Origin: Sarocladium kiliense | Taxonomy: Eukaryota; Ascomycota; Sordariomycetes; Hypocreales; Sarocladiaceae | Length of the DNA: 64,000 nucleotides | NCBI GenBank assembly: GCA_030734395.1 | Contig: JAUZTG010000044.1 | Location: 1,488,001-1,552,000, forward strand | Direction: 5' to 3' | Shown: positions 34,529-46,851 of the stretch, piece after piece | Layout: each line of letters begins with the position of its first letter | Numbering within the stretch: position 1 is the first letter of the stretch | Made by a program: the position numbers and the translations under genes | Notes under the pieces: generated by a model | Seen by the model: only the letters and a program-made list of their open reading frames with translations | Told to the model about the DNA's origin: nothing | The model's database searches: none

Positions 34529-35809
34529 TCAAAGCTCATCTTTCGCAGCATCTCCTTTCTCTGCACTAAGCCTCTCCTGTTCCTCACGACGCCCGCGCTT
34601 GACCATACTAGTCAGAATCTCGTACACGATCTGAGCAGCTGCCAGAGATGTGCTCTCGCCAGCATCATCGTATGGCGGGCTGACCTCCACAACATCGGCT
34701 CCAACAAGATTGAGATCCTCCAAGCCGCGAAGAATGCGGATCACCTCTCTGGTCGTCCAGCCACCGGGCTCGGGGGTGCCGGTCGCAGGCGCCATACCCG
34801 GGTCGATAACGTCGATGTCTAGAGACAGGTAGACCGGGCGCTCAGTACCGAGGTGGCCCTTGATAGCTTCAATGACCTTTGCGACTCCGATGTCATCGAT
34901 CTCATCCGCGGAGATACGGTACCACCCTTGCTCCGTATCCTCCTCGAGATCAGTCCAATCCGTACCAGAGAGACGGGTTCGAAGACCGGCATGAACATTG
35001 GTGCCATTCTTGCCAATGAGACCTTCGGTACCGGCGAGCCAGAAGACACTGCCGTGGTTGAAGAAGCTCTGAGCATCGGTCTCCTCCGGATCGACCCAGG
35101 CTGAGGGGTACTTTGCAGGGTGCCAGGTATCAAGGTGAGCATCAAAATGCAGCACAGAGATAGGCTGTCCATAGCGCTCCTTGAGAGCACGCAAAGCCGG
35201 CAGGGCGACGCTATGATCACCGCCTAGGGTGATGAGCTTGGACATGCCCTGGTAGCCAGCAGCCTTGGAGGTCGGCGCACGGCGACCAAGCTCAACGTAT
35301 GCCTCGCTCATCTGACGAAGGGCGAGTTTGTTGTCGAAAGGAGCGATGGGAATATCGCCGCAGTCGACAATGTCTGCCCATGACTTGTAGGGATTGATCC
35401 CGGCGCGCGGGTTGAAGCTGCGGAAAGACGTCTGGCGAGCTGCACTGGAGCGGATGGCCCGAGGCCCAAAACGAGCGCCGGTGCGATAGCTCACGGCAGT
35501 GTCGAAAGGAGCGCCAATGATGCCAATATCAAAGGACTTGTCGGGCTCAACCAGGCACTTGAAGTGCGGAAGATGGGCAAAGGTTGAGATGCCAGAGAAG
35601 GGCCACTGTAGCAGTTAGTACCTAGGCTGTACGTTCGATGAATGGTTCGTATGCCAAGAAAGCCGTGAACATACATCAGTTCCCCATTTCTCATTCAGCA
35701 CGCGAATATCATCAGCAGAAGCACTGGCGTGGTCGTGAGAATGGCCAAGTACAGTGTCCAGCATGCAGAGGCAGCCAGCTGCCGCCACAGCGAGGTTGTT
35801 GAGATACAT
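34529..35809 (-). CDS. Agmatinase/ureohydrolase-family protein with a signal peptide
   Basis: Two exons on the minus strand: 35809-35675 and 35605-34529; intron 35606-35674 (GTATGT, TACTAAC branch, CTACAG); 403 residues. Exon 1 encodes a signal peptide (NNLAVAAAGCLCMLDTVLG) and a His/Asp-rich mature N-terminus (HSHDHASASADD). The ureohydrolase fold carries the binuclear Mn site: GGDHSVALP, HFDAHLDTW and SLDIDVIDP, plus IGIIGAPFDTAVSYRTGARFGPRAIR. Agmatinases split agmatine to putrescine and urea; this fungal clade could act on other guanidines (proclavaminate amidinohydrolase-like). A secretory ureohydrolase is uncommon, so the compartment is the odd point. Splice signals are strong. Confidence 0.88.
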
Positions 35810-36535
35810 GACAGCAATACGCGCAATGCGTCCTGGAATATGATGTTGAGCCAAGAAGAGTTGTGGGAGGATCCAAGCATTAAAATGCTTTTATCTGCCG
35901 AAATCGCGAGCGGAGAAGCCCATAGCAACGGCACTTTTTGCCTGTGACAGACGTGCCCCAGGCCTTCTGCAGGACCGACAACGGCCAGGCTCAGCATTGG
36001 CCCATAACTGTGGAAATCCCCAGTTGAAGCACCACTGAGGGGAGGGGGAGGGGGGCCTAGTCGTCGCGTACAGCTTCCTCTATCGACCAAGCCCAGTTTT
36101 AGTTGCTGTCGCTTAGAGAGTTAGTGACTGAAAGATTTCCTGTTCAGGAGAAAAAGACGGCACACGGGCTTTTACGGTTTACGCTGTTACACATGCATTT
36201 GGACCATGAGGAGGTTATCGGGGCCTGCGGGTGAGGTGACATTGGTCAAGTTGTTGAGCTTGGGTAGTGATCGTGGCCTGCGAGAACACAGTACCGGGGC
36301 CAGTTTGGACTCCGAAGTGACTAAATCGCTCGGAAATAAATTCCTATCGCCCGGCTTGTTCCTGGGTCAGTCCCCGTGCAAAGATAGACGTTGAATTGAA
36401 GGCACATTAGCCATGCTGTATTGGAGAGCCAAGTGTTGACATCAAGCCGGGCATCATGTGCACCATGAGCACCATCCTTCTTCATCTTCACCTAGAGAAA
36501 CCCCATCTTGATGGTCACCCCATTTATAAGGCAGC
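35810..36535. other. Intergenic region between two minus-strand genes
   Basis: About 730 bp: promoter of the agmatinase-family gene and 3' region of the GH43 gene. Contains a short GGGGAGGGGGAGGGGGG purine tract near 36038-36056; nothing coding supported. Confidence 0.5.
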
Positions 36536-37616
36536 TCAATTGTATGTCGAATCGGACTCCCCAGACGGCGGCGCGATCTCTGTCCCAACGGGCAACGGTT
36601 CCCCAAGATCCGGCACGTCATCCTTCCAATGCACAGGCTGAATAAAAGTCTCTCTCGTCGTACCACAGCCATCATTCTCGTTCTGATTAGCATGAAAGAC
36701 CTGCCAGTCCTCCGTCCCATCCGGGCTCTTGAAGAAAGCATTGTGCGCCGGGCCGTACAGGCCATTCCCGGTACTGAAGATCGGCTCGCTGAGCTTGGTC
36801 CAGGAACCCCGATCCATTGGATTGGCCCCATCTTGAAGCCTCAGTGCGCCGAGCGTGTAGGCTGGCGTGTTGCAAGAGTTGGCTGAGTAGATCATGTACA
36901 CAGTTCCGGCCGGAGATTCGAGCCCGTAGGGACCCTCGAGGACGGCAGAGTCGGAGGTCTCCCAGTCATATTCGGGCTCAGCTAGCATGCTTGCGTTGGA
37001 GGCTACGGTGGGTGAAATGAACTCGGAGATCCAGAGGGATGCGCCATTGGGGCTTTGAGGACCGTCGACACCCGAGTACTACGGATGAAAGTGAGCTCCT
37101 ATATCAGCTTAGAATGACATCGATATGACTCACAATAAAGTATCTTGTGCCAGCAATATCGTAGATGCTCGCATCTAGCATGCCATCTGTGAAGTTCGGC
37201 GGAGTGATCGGACCCAGCATCTCATACTCGTCCGACAGAGGATCATCAACACCACCCGCTAGAGTGTAGACTCGAAGCGTTGGGAGCACGACACCCCAGT
37301 CGCTATCGCATACACTAGCCGAGAACAAGACATACCACCTGCCCTCGTGGAAGTGAATCTCCGGAGCCCAGAAGTTACAGGCGCGAGTGGGATCCGACCT
37401 ATCGGACCAGATCACTGTAGCCTCAGCCGTCTTCAGGCCTTCGATGGTGGATGCTGAAGTGATCTGGATGTCTGTCCAGGTCGTGGACGTGAGGTAGTAT
37501 TTGCCGTTATGGTAGGCGATATGAGGATCGCTTCCGACTTTGATCGGATTGGTGAAAGCGGCTGTCGACCATGCCCAGCAGCTGGCAATCGTCGTGATAG
37601 TACTAAGAGGGTGCAT
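36536..37616 (-). CDS. Secreted glycoside hydrolase family 43 (arabinosidase/xylosidase type)
   Basis: Two exons on the minus strand: 37616-37134 and 37078-36536; intron 37079-37133 (GTGAGT..CGTAG); 341 residues. The ATG at 37616 is preferred over one 22 codons upstream because it puts the signal peptide (TITTIASCWAWSTAAF) first. Five-blade propeller residues are visible: the base Asp in VGSDPHIAYHNGKYYL, the pKa-tuning Asp in GMLDASIYDIAG and the acid Glu in SAVLEGPYGLE. Also ACNFWAPEIHFHEGRWYVLFSA. GH43 enzymes cut alpha-L-arabinofuranosyl or beta-xylosyl bonds; this type resembles extracellular arabinofuranosidases of pectin or xylan side chains. It opens a group of four carbohydrate genes and a regulator. 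Confidence 0.87.
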
Positions 37617-38458
37617 TGTTGTTGCGTTCTTTGGAAGTTCACTCTTCGTTCTGTTCCTAGAGCGCGTCCGGCACTCCAGCATGCGACGGTTGTCTTCTCT
37701 TAAGTATTGCTTCTTCTACTTACAGTCTGTGGGGAGAAGACTTTCCGATGTAACGTCCCCGCGCTCATAATACGCCTTTTTCTCGGTTTTTGATCAAAAC
37801 CCGCCGGTCCTGGTCGATCAGCTTCGCGGGATTGGTTCGCATCGAGTGTTTAGCTTAGTCTTAAACACTATGCATAATGTCGTATTGACCACCGTTAACC
37901 CCGCGAATCGTGAATCGAGCTGTTCACTGCCAGCTACTGATTGACTCCAAGTGGTAATCTAGTTGGAGTCTGTTCCTCAATTAGACACGCAGGCGCGATG
38001 TTTCCGTCGCCAACCTGTGCTGGGATTCTTGGTTCTCTCGCGCTTCATGAGGGTGTCTTACGGTGGCTAATGAACACACCCCACACGGCTTCGGAATGCT
38101 TGGCCTAACCAGACATCACACGACGGCGGATTAAAGCAATGGGCAAAAGACGTTGAAGCGGACAAACCAGAACAGACTACCAAGTTCCAATCCGCTGTGC
38201 TTCTTCACAGCGCTGATGTACCATTCGCACAAGCTCATTGGTCACCATTCAACAGGCGGCTGCGCATCGAGACAAAGGTCTGTCAACACTCGAACAATTA
38301 CAACAGTGCATTCAGGAAGCCCAAAGGCGGCGATATGATGAACAGCTTGATTTACACTCCGATCTTCTACATGAGCAGAGCGCTATGGCGTGAAGATCAT
38401 GGGACACTCGGCGCACCGAAATGATATCCGCATCCCGTAAAGCACAAGCCCTTTTGCA
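37617..38458. other. Intergenic region between GH43 and the sugar transporter
   Basis: About 840 bp: GH43 promoter and transporter 3' region. No supported gene. Confidence 0.5.
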
Positions 38459-40111
38459 CTAGACCTTTTCATCCTCAGCTTCAACATGGCTGGACAGAGT
38501 CCCATCCTTCCTAATTGCTCTGGCTCCCTCCGGATCATCAAGCGCATGCGGCACGAGCTGGTCTCCAAATAGCACATCCATTTGTTCGAGTGTGCGGCCC
38601 TTAGTCTCCGGGTAGAAGAACCAGTAGCAGACGAGTGCAATGACGTTGAAGACGAAGAAGACATAGAAGTAACGGAAGCCAATTGCACTCAGGGCTGCTG
38701 GAGAGAACTGTGCAAAGACCAGGTTCACAACCCAGTTGGTGAATGTCGTGATGGCATTACCAAGAGCGCGAACTTCGACAGGGAAGACCTCGGCCGGATA
38801 GACCCATGAAATGATGCCGAGCGGTGTATAGAACAGACTGAAGACGAAGTTCATCGCAACCATGGATCGCAGTTGGGGAGCGTTGTTCAAGTCGAGATAC
38901 TGGGCTTGTACGGAAGTGACCAAGACCGAAGCAGCAAGGCCAGCTGCAGAAACGATCAGCGGCTTGACACGGCCAACCTTGTCAAGCGCCCAGAGACCGA
39001 TCGTGCAGTAGACAATAGAGAGGGCACCGCTGATGCCGACAATCATGAGGGATGTTTGGTTGTCGATTCCGAGAGTCGTGTAGATACGTGGTCCATAGCT
39101 ACGAGAGATGTTAGAGCTAGTCGGCCCATCATGACCGGAAGAGACTTACTAGTTGATAACATTGATACCAGAGAGCGGACCAAAGGCTTGGACACCGCAT
39201 CCGAGCAAAAGTCGCTTCCTCCAAGATGGCTTGGTCAGGATAGACATGGTCGTGACCTTGCCGAGCTCGCGGTCAGCTGCAATAACGTCCCTAATTTCCG
39301 CGAACTCAAGCTCGATCAGCTCCTCATCCTGACCACTTCGTAGCTTAGCGAGGACAGCTCTGGCCTCCTCATGGCGATCCTGATCCATGAGCCATCGAGG
39401 AGACTCCTGCAGGAACCAGATACCGGAAACCAAAATGAGAGCGGGCAAACATTGGAATGCAAGAGGGAACCGCCCTACGAAAGAGAACCACCATCAGCAA
39501 AACTTCGATTTTCATCTCGCACAGTTTTGACTTACAGGAGAACTGTCCAGAGTTGAAGGAGCAGCCATAGCCGAGCCACTGCGCAACAAGGAATCCCCAG
39601 CTAAGGAACCATTGCAGGAGTCCAGAGAGGGCTCCGCGGTATTTCGGTGTCGAGAGCTCTGAAGCGTACATGGGGATAGTACTGGTCAACTGGCCGACTG
39701 CGACGCCACCGATGAAGCGGCCTGCAATGAGCATGCCGACGTTGACCGCACCAGCCTGCAGTGAGGAACCGAGCAAAGAAACCAAAGAGCCAGTAAGGAT
39801 TGTCTTCTTTCGACCAAGTTTGTTCGCAAAGGCCTAGGAAAGACTCAAACATCAGTAATCTCATTCGAAAGGATTTAGAGGCCCAGAGCAGCAAGTTGGC
39901 TTACCATGTTGATCATTGTTCCAAGAACGGCACCACCCTGGAAGGAGCTGACTATGCCACCGACAATGTCATCGTTGGGATTGTTGAAGTATGCTTCAAA
40001 GTTGGGAAGGACGATCGAAGAGCTGATAATGCCGGAGTCATAGCCGAAGAGGAAGCCTCCAACGGCCAGGAAGATGGCAGAGAAGATGGTCAAGAGATTG
40101 CCTTTCTCCAT
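38459..40111 (-). CDS. MFS sugar transporter (sugar porter family)
   Basis: Four exons on the minus strand: 40111-39905, 39833-39536, 39474-39150, 39098-38459; introns of 71, 61 and 51 bp; 489 residues. Sugar porter signatures: FGYDSGIISSSIVLPNF (TM1), NKLGRKKTIL, GRFIGGVAVGQLTSTIPMYASELSTPKYRGAL, WFLQESPRWLMDQDR, PLSGINVINYYGPRIY, YPAEVFPVEVRALGN and FFYPETKGRTLEQMD. Twelve membrane segments. It diverges from the GH78 rhamnosidase over a 666-bp shared promoter, so L-rhamnose or a short rhamnoside is a reasonable guess for cargo; sequence alone cannot tell. Confidence 0.9.
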
Positions 40112-40777
40112 TGTTGCTGTGACTGCCCGTTAAACAGAGGGTAGTTGATGATGTAGGGGAACTAATTGTCTTGGGGAGGCGAGATCGAGGAGGAGACGGG
40201 AGGCTGGTCCCTTATATGCTCGGAGGGGGAGCCTCGACCGCGGCAGAGCGTGCACACGACGTCGCAACAATCCTTCCCGAAGCTGTGTTTACTGACCAAA
40301 GACAGATGAAGAGGGAAAACCGAGGATCAGGTTCATCTCGCCCCCCGTTTTCTCCATGAGAAACCCCCGGCAACCTGGGGTTTTGCTAGTTTGCAGACCA
40401 TCTCCAGCGGGGCCCCGTGAAGGGCAGGGCCAGCATCACGCTAGGTGGGCCAATATGCTGGCGCATGTGGTTCATGCAGACACACCCCCCGGCTGTGGGT
40501 TGGCATAGCGCCGGCCTCTGCTGCTCTTGATTCGACGGACAACTTTCTGTACATGACAAGGACTCCATGGGAATCAATCCTCGCTTGGGTCCAGGCTGGG
40601 CTTCATTCCGGGGCTGTCCACCTCTCGGCGTCAACTCGCCCGAGGACTTGACTTGTCTGTGGTAATGGCGCGAGTCCTACCTTGGTCCTGTCGCGTTGTC
40701 GGAACCTAGACTTTCACAAAGTCACAGGACGGGAGAATTGTGTCGACAAGCAAGCACTGTCTGCCCATCCCGTCACC
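40112..40777. promoter_or_regulatory. Shared bidirectional promoter, sugar transporter / rhamnosidase
   Basis: 666 bp between the two start codons. On the minus strand a CATATAAG element (40212-40219) lies ~100 bp before the transporter ATG. It contains CreA-like G-rich hexamers (CTGGGG at 40375-40380, GCGGGG near 40408) and the inverted repeat at 40361-40383. Carbon catabolite repression and co-induction of both genes are inferred. Confidence 0.5.
40361..40383. promoter_or_regulatory. Inverted repeat AAACCCC-N9-GGGGTTT, candidate operator
   Basis: Perfect 7-bp arms around a 9-bp spacer that contains CAACCT. Lies ~250 bp from the transporter start and ~395 bp from the rhamnosidase start. Its core AACCTGG recurs in the GH3/regulator promoter. 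Could be a dimeric activator site or overlapping CreA sites. Confidence 0.35.
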
Positions 40778-43656
40778 ATGGACGTTTTCTCGTGCGGAAT
40801 CCACGGCTTCGGGGAAGTCATTGGTATCGACGTCGACGAGATCCGAGTCTTCTGGAAACTGAAGTTGGAGGACGAGCTCGCGCAACAGAAGGCGTACCGT
40901 GTCCGTGTCTCTGAACACAAGGACGTTGTGTCGCAAGAGAGCAATGACTATGCGTTCGACACTGGGCGCATCGAGAGCTCTGCGCAACGCAACATTCTTT
41001 GCAAACCCCAGGGAGGCTTCAAGTCCACTACGTTTTACCACTGGGTCGTCACGATATGGGATCAGGATGCGAACGAGGCCACGAGCGCTGTTCAGGAGTT
41101 CTTTGTGTCTTATCCGCGCTGCTCAAGATTACTGCCTCCGTACAGTATGAACCAGACTTATGTGAGTGGGCGGCCTATCATGCGCTCCTCTCTCCCGAAT
41201 GACGGGACTAATTGCGACTACGCAGATGCCACACACCAGTCTGATCTTTCGCACATGGTTCGAAGACGAGGCGAATCGGTGGAAAGCGGTCTGGATTGGA
41301 GATGGAGGAGACAAGCCGATCTATCTTCGCAAGGACATCACCTTGCAAAGGCGCCCGACTCGAGTTGTTGTTCTCGCATCTGGCCTTGGTCACTTCAATC
41401 TCTCGGTCAACGGCAAAGCGGCATCACCACACGTTCTCGATCCCGGCTGGACGAACTACCATAAGACGGTCCAGTTCGTCGGCTACGATGTTACCGATCA
41501 GGTGACAGCTGGCGCTAATGCCTTTGGGGCTCATGTTGGCAATGGGTTCTACGCAGGCGATCAGGATGATCGTTTCTTCTGGCCCATGTACGAGGACAAC
41601 ACATATGTTCGATACGGCAATGAGCTTTGCTTCTTTGCGGAAGTACATGCGTACTATGAAGACGGCACGCATGAGTGGTTCATTACCGACCCGTCTTGGA
41701 AATCCAGGAAGAGCGCAACGACTCTAGCCAATATTTACGCCTCTGAGAATCATGACCGGCGACTTGTTCCCCACGGCTGGGATTTGCCGGGATTTGATGA
41801 CTCTACCTGGACTCCAGCCAAGCCAGTAACAGGACCCCGTGGAAAGCTTCATTACCAGAGTCAACCTCCTGTGATCCTCCACAACACATTCACTCCTGTT
41901 CGTCAGGATGTGATCAAGCCTGGAATTATTGTATATGACTTGGGCCAGAACTCCTCCATCATGGTCAAGGTTGTTGCTTCCGGTACCGCTGGCGCCGAAT
42001 ACCGCGTCAAGTACTCCGAGACCATTGGAGAAGATGGCATGGTGCTCATGCCTGATCCCTTGTTCAAAGAGTTCGAGACAGGTGTCTACTCAAAGATCAC
42101 TCTGGCGGGAGCGGGAGAGCAAGAAGAGTGGAGTCCCGACTTCAGCTTCACAAGTGCCCGATATATTCAGATTGAGGGTGCTTCCTTGGATGATTCAGGT
42201 GGTTTGCCCATCATCCACTCGGTCTCAGCTCGCCATGTTTCCTCTGCCGCGCCATTGCTTGGCTCTGTCAAGACAGACAAAGAGGATGTCAACGCCCTCA
42301 TCTCGGCCTGTTACTGGTCTTTCAGCTCGAACATCTTCAGCTACCACACGGACTGTCCCCAAATTGAGAAGTTTGGCTGGCTCGAAGTGACATCCCTGCT
42401 GTTCCCCGCTACTCAGTATGTTCGCGACATGGAGGCAGTCTACTCCAAGATTCTAGATGACATTATCGACACTCAAGAATCAAGTGGGCTGGTTCCCAAC
42501 ATGGCGCCTTTGAACCGCTACATGTAAGTCGCTAAACTGAAAGTTATAATCATTGGAGCTGACAGGCTTTGAAAGGTGCGGGCCAATGCACGATACCATC
42601 ACCTGGGGTGCTGCGATCTGCTTCCTGCCTGAGATGATCAAACACTACTACGGCAGCACTACTACCTTCAAAAAGGTGTACCAGCCTTGTGCTCGGTACA
42701 TGGAGTATATCGAGAGTAAAGAACGGCATGGCGGACTCATCGAGCATGGCCTTGGAGACTGGGGCCGAGATATTGCCTACGGGAACCACCAAGCCAACAT
42801 CGAAACAGCAGTCTACTACAAGTGCCTGCGGAACATGGCGATGATGGCTCGTGAACTGGGCTACACCTCTGATGAAGTGAAGTATACGAAGTCGGCCGAG
42901 AGAATCTACGCCGTTTATAACCAACACCTCCTGGTCACTGACAAAGTGGACCATCCTTACGCCTTCTATACTTCCCTCGATGAGCCAGGCAAGCGAGATC
43001 GCACAATGGTCGCCCAGTCCATGGCTCTCGAGTTTGGTCTAGTTCCACAAGAACACCGTGCCGATATCATCAAAGCATTCATCGAAGCAGCCGAAGAGTC
43101 AAAACACGTTATGCTAGCAGGAGAGATTGGTCTCAAGTACCTCTGGGATACTCTAGCGGATGACGACGTTGACCGACCAGATATTGTCCTGGACATGATC
43201 AGACAAGAAGAGCACCCCTCGTACATGCGCTTCCTCCGACGAGGGGAGACAACACTTCTGGAGTTCTGGCAAGATAATTGTCGCTCGAAGTGTCACGATA
43301 TGCTTGGGTCCGTCTACGAGTGGTTCTACAGCTATGCTCTGGGCGTGCGGCCTCTAACAGATGCGTATCGCACATGGAGACTCAAGCCATGCTTCAAAGG
43401 CGAGTTTGACTTTGTGGAAGGTAAGGTTGATTCGCCCTATGGCCTGATCACCGTTCAGTTTGACCGGAGAGATCGCAAGGATGGCAGTGCTATTGTGGAC
43501 GTCACCGTTCCCGCTGGTACTTCTTGTGAGCTCCTCTTGCCAGGAGACAGCAGCGTGGCCAAGATCCAGCGGCAGCCCGTAACGGAGGTTCGACTGATAG
43601 AAGGGAAAGCGACGCTGTTGCGACAGGGAACATATAGAATAGAGATCACACCATAG
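40778..43656 (+). CDS. Glycoside hydrolase family 78 alpha-L-rhamnosidase, intracellular
   Basis: Three exons: 40778-41161, 41226-42523, 42576-43656, introns 64 and 52 bp; 920 residues. The joins give SMNQTYMPHTSLIFRTWF and MAPLNRYMCGPMHDTITWG, both typical of fungal GH78. Order: N-terminal beta domains (PIYLRKDITL, VLASGLGHFNLSVNGK, DPGWTNYHKTVQFVGYDVT), a FITDPSWKS sandwich, then the (alpha/alpha)6 barrel with the hallmark YHTDCPQIEKFGWLE and GLGDWG, and a C-terminal beta domain (ALGVRPLTDAYRTWRLKP). There is no signal peptide, so it likely acts in the cytosol on imported rhamnosides, in keeping with the divergent sugar transporter. Confidence 0.92.
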
Positions 43657-44592
43657 AGGGTCATATGCTGTAGGCTACAAACCGAGCAATCATTGAATCA
43701 TAACCAACGAGTTAAACACATGATGAGTTGAATGTTTTTCGGCACGTCCACAATTCCCAGCTTATTCAGATGCGCCTGACACTGTCCTTCGACTTCAGCT
43801 GAAAGAATACCGCGTCCGGAGCCGAGACCAGTATCCGAAATCGAGTCATACCGCTACTTGATCTCCTTCCAGAATGACTTTCCAACCAAAATCATGAGCT
43901 CTGCGTCTTTAGCGCCTTCATGATTCAACATCTTCTCGGGCCATCTAAGTCCGCAGAAACGAGCGCACAGCTCTTCAAGACGAAGGGTTCCCCAGCCAAA
44001 GCCCCACCGTCAGGTCATCAACGTTCGAGATTTTCTCATGCGAGGCTCAAAGTTCCGCGTCAGCTGCCCCAGATTTGCCCCAGATTGTAGTTCCATGCAA
44101 GGGTCATCGCATGAAGCAACGTTGGGAGTGTGGGCGGCACGTGGTATCGGTAATAGTTGAGCAGATAATCTTGATCGTGGGAATGAATGCGGCGTTGTTC
44201 TAGCGCCGGTTGATTCAGATGTTGATTGGTCTTGTATTTCGGCTTCTGTGGCTCGCTTCCTGCATCTCGGCTCTTCCGTGTTGTGGGACGGCTTTGATTT
44301 ATGATTATTGGTCGCCGTCTTCGGTCGACTCTATACTTGATTCGCTGGTCGATTGCCAGGCTGGTGCTCGACGAGGGGCCCTTGCTAAAGGTGGGGTTGG
44401 GGTGTGTCTCTAAAGTCCTGATGCGCCCCAGGTTTTGCGCCTCATCTGTCATCAGACTTCGTCTTTCCTGCAAACTTGAGTGATGGCTCTCGGTCATTCT
44501 GGTCTTGCGAAGTCCAAGCTGATTTGGTTTGGGACGTCTATGCAGACTATTGGGAGAAGGCTGGACTTGTAACTCAGCAAGTTGCACCAGGT
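43657..44592. other. Convergent spacer between rhamnosidase and regulator
   Basis: About 940 bp. A minus-strand open frame (44060-44587) lacks an ATG start and any domain. Otherwise nothing seen. Confidence 0.45.
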
Positions 44593-46358
44593 CTATTCAT
44601 TTCCCCACGGGCCCACGGGGAAGAAGCCCGGATCGGCACTTTGCAAGTCCATGAACATGGTATGCGTAATCCGCGTGCGCTCCAGCGGCTCTATGCCAGG
44701 GACATAATCTGGCATAGGCTCAACCTGTGTGTGCTCGCCTTCATCCTCCTTGTCCTCCAATGCTAGGGAGTGGGCAATCAGGAACTTGACCATCCACTTG
44801 TCGAATCGATATGTATTCCTGCCCATGGACCAGATACAGTTCTTCTGGAATACCACGAGACGGTGAATCTGCTTTGCTATCAGCGACATACTCTGTGCCA
44901 GGGATGGTGATACTGTACGTACCATGAGCTCAACGCTGGGCCAAAATCCGCGCAGTTGCACCAAGGATTCCAGGTTCGACTCAAGCCGTTGTTTTGCATC
45001 CTCCAGCTCGTTCGCTTCGCCAAAGAGATATGTGTGAAGCAGCACCGAAGACGACACTATTGTCAAATGACCCACAATATTGTACATGCCCGGTGCTTCG
45101 GAATTGGATCGTGATACCCTAAGTATATCGCAAACAATCCTTGCGTGCGCTTTGCATCGGTCACTGTATGCTTTGCCATTCCTTGTGGCAGGTCGGCGAC
45201 GGTCCAGGTACTGGTAGAACAGCAACGTCCAGTAGTGGTGATATCCAAGATGAAAGGCGACGAAGACGCTGCCTATTCCTTGCTTCTTGAAAGTTTCCAA
45301 GTTCTCTAGAGAGAAGTGGTATTCTGGCTCCAGATTGTTGTCGAAAGCTATGAGCTGTTGGTCAAGGTTGCGGACCTCCTCGTCTATGAGTGCCTCGTCC
45401 CATTCCCTTGTTTCTGCGAGCTGTTTATAGAAATTCATGATCTTCGTGTATATCTCGACGAGGTTGACCATGTAAGCCCAAAATCCCGGTCTCCACTGGT
45501 CTTCGGTAGGATCGTCATCGCCAGGTCGCATCGTATCAAAGTCTGCTTCGTTCATTGGTAGCCGCGGTCCATTAGATCGCCATTGGAACTGACGGGAAAG
45601 GTCTGAACCGCCGCTGGCCCATGTGTCGATAATGAAGCAGGACCAGAAAATTCTACGTTTTGTTTCCCTTGTAACACCGTCATCCGCCTCGTTCACAACT
45701 CCAAGCTTCAGGATCTGGCACATGCGGATTGCCAAAACTGTGCAATAATGTGAGTAAGTAAGTGCCATGACTCTATTCGGGGATGATGCAAGTCATGTTA
45801 CCAAAGTATAGAGACTCAGCATCGGCATTGCAATCACCAAAGCAGATGTTGCCGATCAGGATGCAGGCTTGGATGTTCTCGAGACAGATCTCCTCCAGAC
45901 AATCCTTCAGAGCAGCTTTGGCTTTGGCTGTGTACAAAGATCCGCGGGCTCTTATTGCCGGATCATGAGCAAACCTGATTGTGTGTTAGACTCTGTGTTG
46001 CTTCTGGGATGGGTCAATGGCGCTCCTTGTCGTACCTTGCCGCATTGCCCAGTATGCCGAATAAAACGGGCTCTCGCACCAGCCCAGCAACGACATTGCT
46101 GCGAAGTGACGGTTTATGGAACAGACTATGCGGCTGATCATGAATAAAACGGAAGTATAGGTCGACGAGATAGATGGTCTCGTCATCTACAGCAGATGCC
46201 TTGGGCAGAGGCAATCGCGCAGGTGGTGACGTGACGGGTTTGGCAGCGTCCGAGCATGGCAGATTTCGAGCAAGGCACGGCGAACAAGCCGAATTCTCTT
46301 TCCGGTCACACTTTCGCTTGGCCGTGCGGCATTGTAGACAGGCCTTGATGGGGCGCAT
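44593..46358 (-). CDS. Zn2Cys6 transcription factor with fungal-specific regulatory domain
   Basis: Three exons on the minus strand: 46358-46036, 45974-45802, 45737-44593; introns of 61 and 64 bp; 546 residues. The N-terminus is a complete binuclear cluster, ACLQCRTAKRKCDRKENSAC then SPCLARNLPC (spacing C2C6C7C2C6C), with no long leader. The middle homology region spans residues ~65-330: YLVDLYFRFIHDQPHSLFHKPS, IQACILIGNICFGDCNADAESLYFVLAIRMCQILKLG, TRETKRRIFWSCFIIDTWASGG. The second intron was placed so that YF joins VLAIRM, as in relatives. It sits between the rhamnosidase and GH3 genes and diverges from GH3, so a local regulator of sugar-use genes is a fair inference. Confidence 0.87.
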
Positions 46359-46833
46359 CGGTCGGAGCCTGGGGGATGAAGTTGGTGAGTTCCCTCTAAC
46401 GAGTGTCCATCCCTGCGCTGCAAGTCAACCACCCAAATGCTGCTTAGCGCTCGCTACAGAGATGATGGGTCACGCTGCTAGCCATCTCGACCGGAAAAGA
46501 AGAATCGATCCTAACATACACAAGGCCAAAACTGGTAATAACACGTACCAAGGACTATCGACAGAGAACATTCATTCTTTTGGAGTCTCCATGTCAAGAA
46601 ACAATGACGATACCTGGGATCTCGATGGCTTCCAGGAGTTCCCAGGCAGACCGTCCGCTAACCTGTAGACAGCATCGTGGGCTACCAATGAGGATACTTT
46701 TCCCCCGGCCCGCAAAGATCAGTTGAGCCAATTGACTCTCATGCCTCCCGGGCTCCTTGTCTTTACAAAGACATTGGATGACTCCTGTCAACAAAGCTGG
46801 TGCACTTCCTCGACTCCAGGGTTTAACATGCGG

Positions 46834-46851
46834 GGGGAACCTGGTTTCCCC
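46834..46851. promoter_or_regulatory. Inverted repeat GGGGAA-N6-TTCCCC, candidate operator
   Basis: Perfect 6-bp arms around CCTGGT, so the site contains AACCTGG, the core also seen at 40372-40378 in the transporter/rhamnosidase promoter. Followed at once by CACGGGGG. Located ~390 bp before the GH3 start. Confidence 0.35.

Noticed and set aside
44060..44587. 175-residue minus-strand open frame between rhamnosidase and regulator
   Set aside because: Starts with GTG, composition is Pro/Arg/Ser-rich, and no family is recognised.
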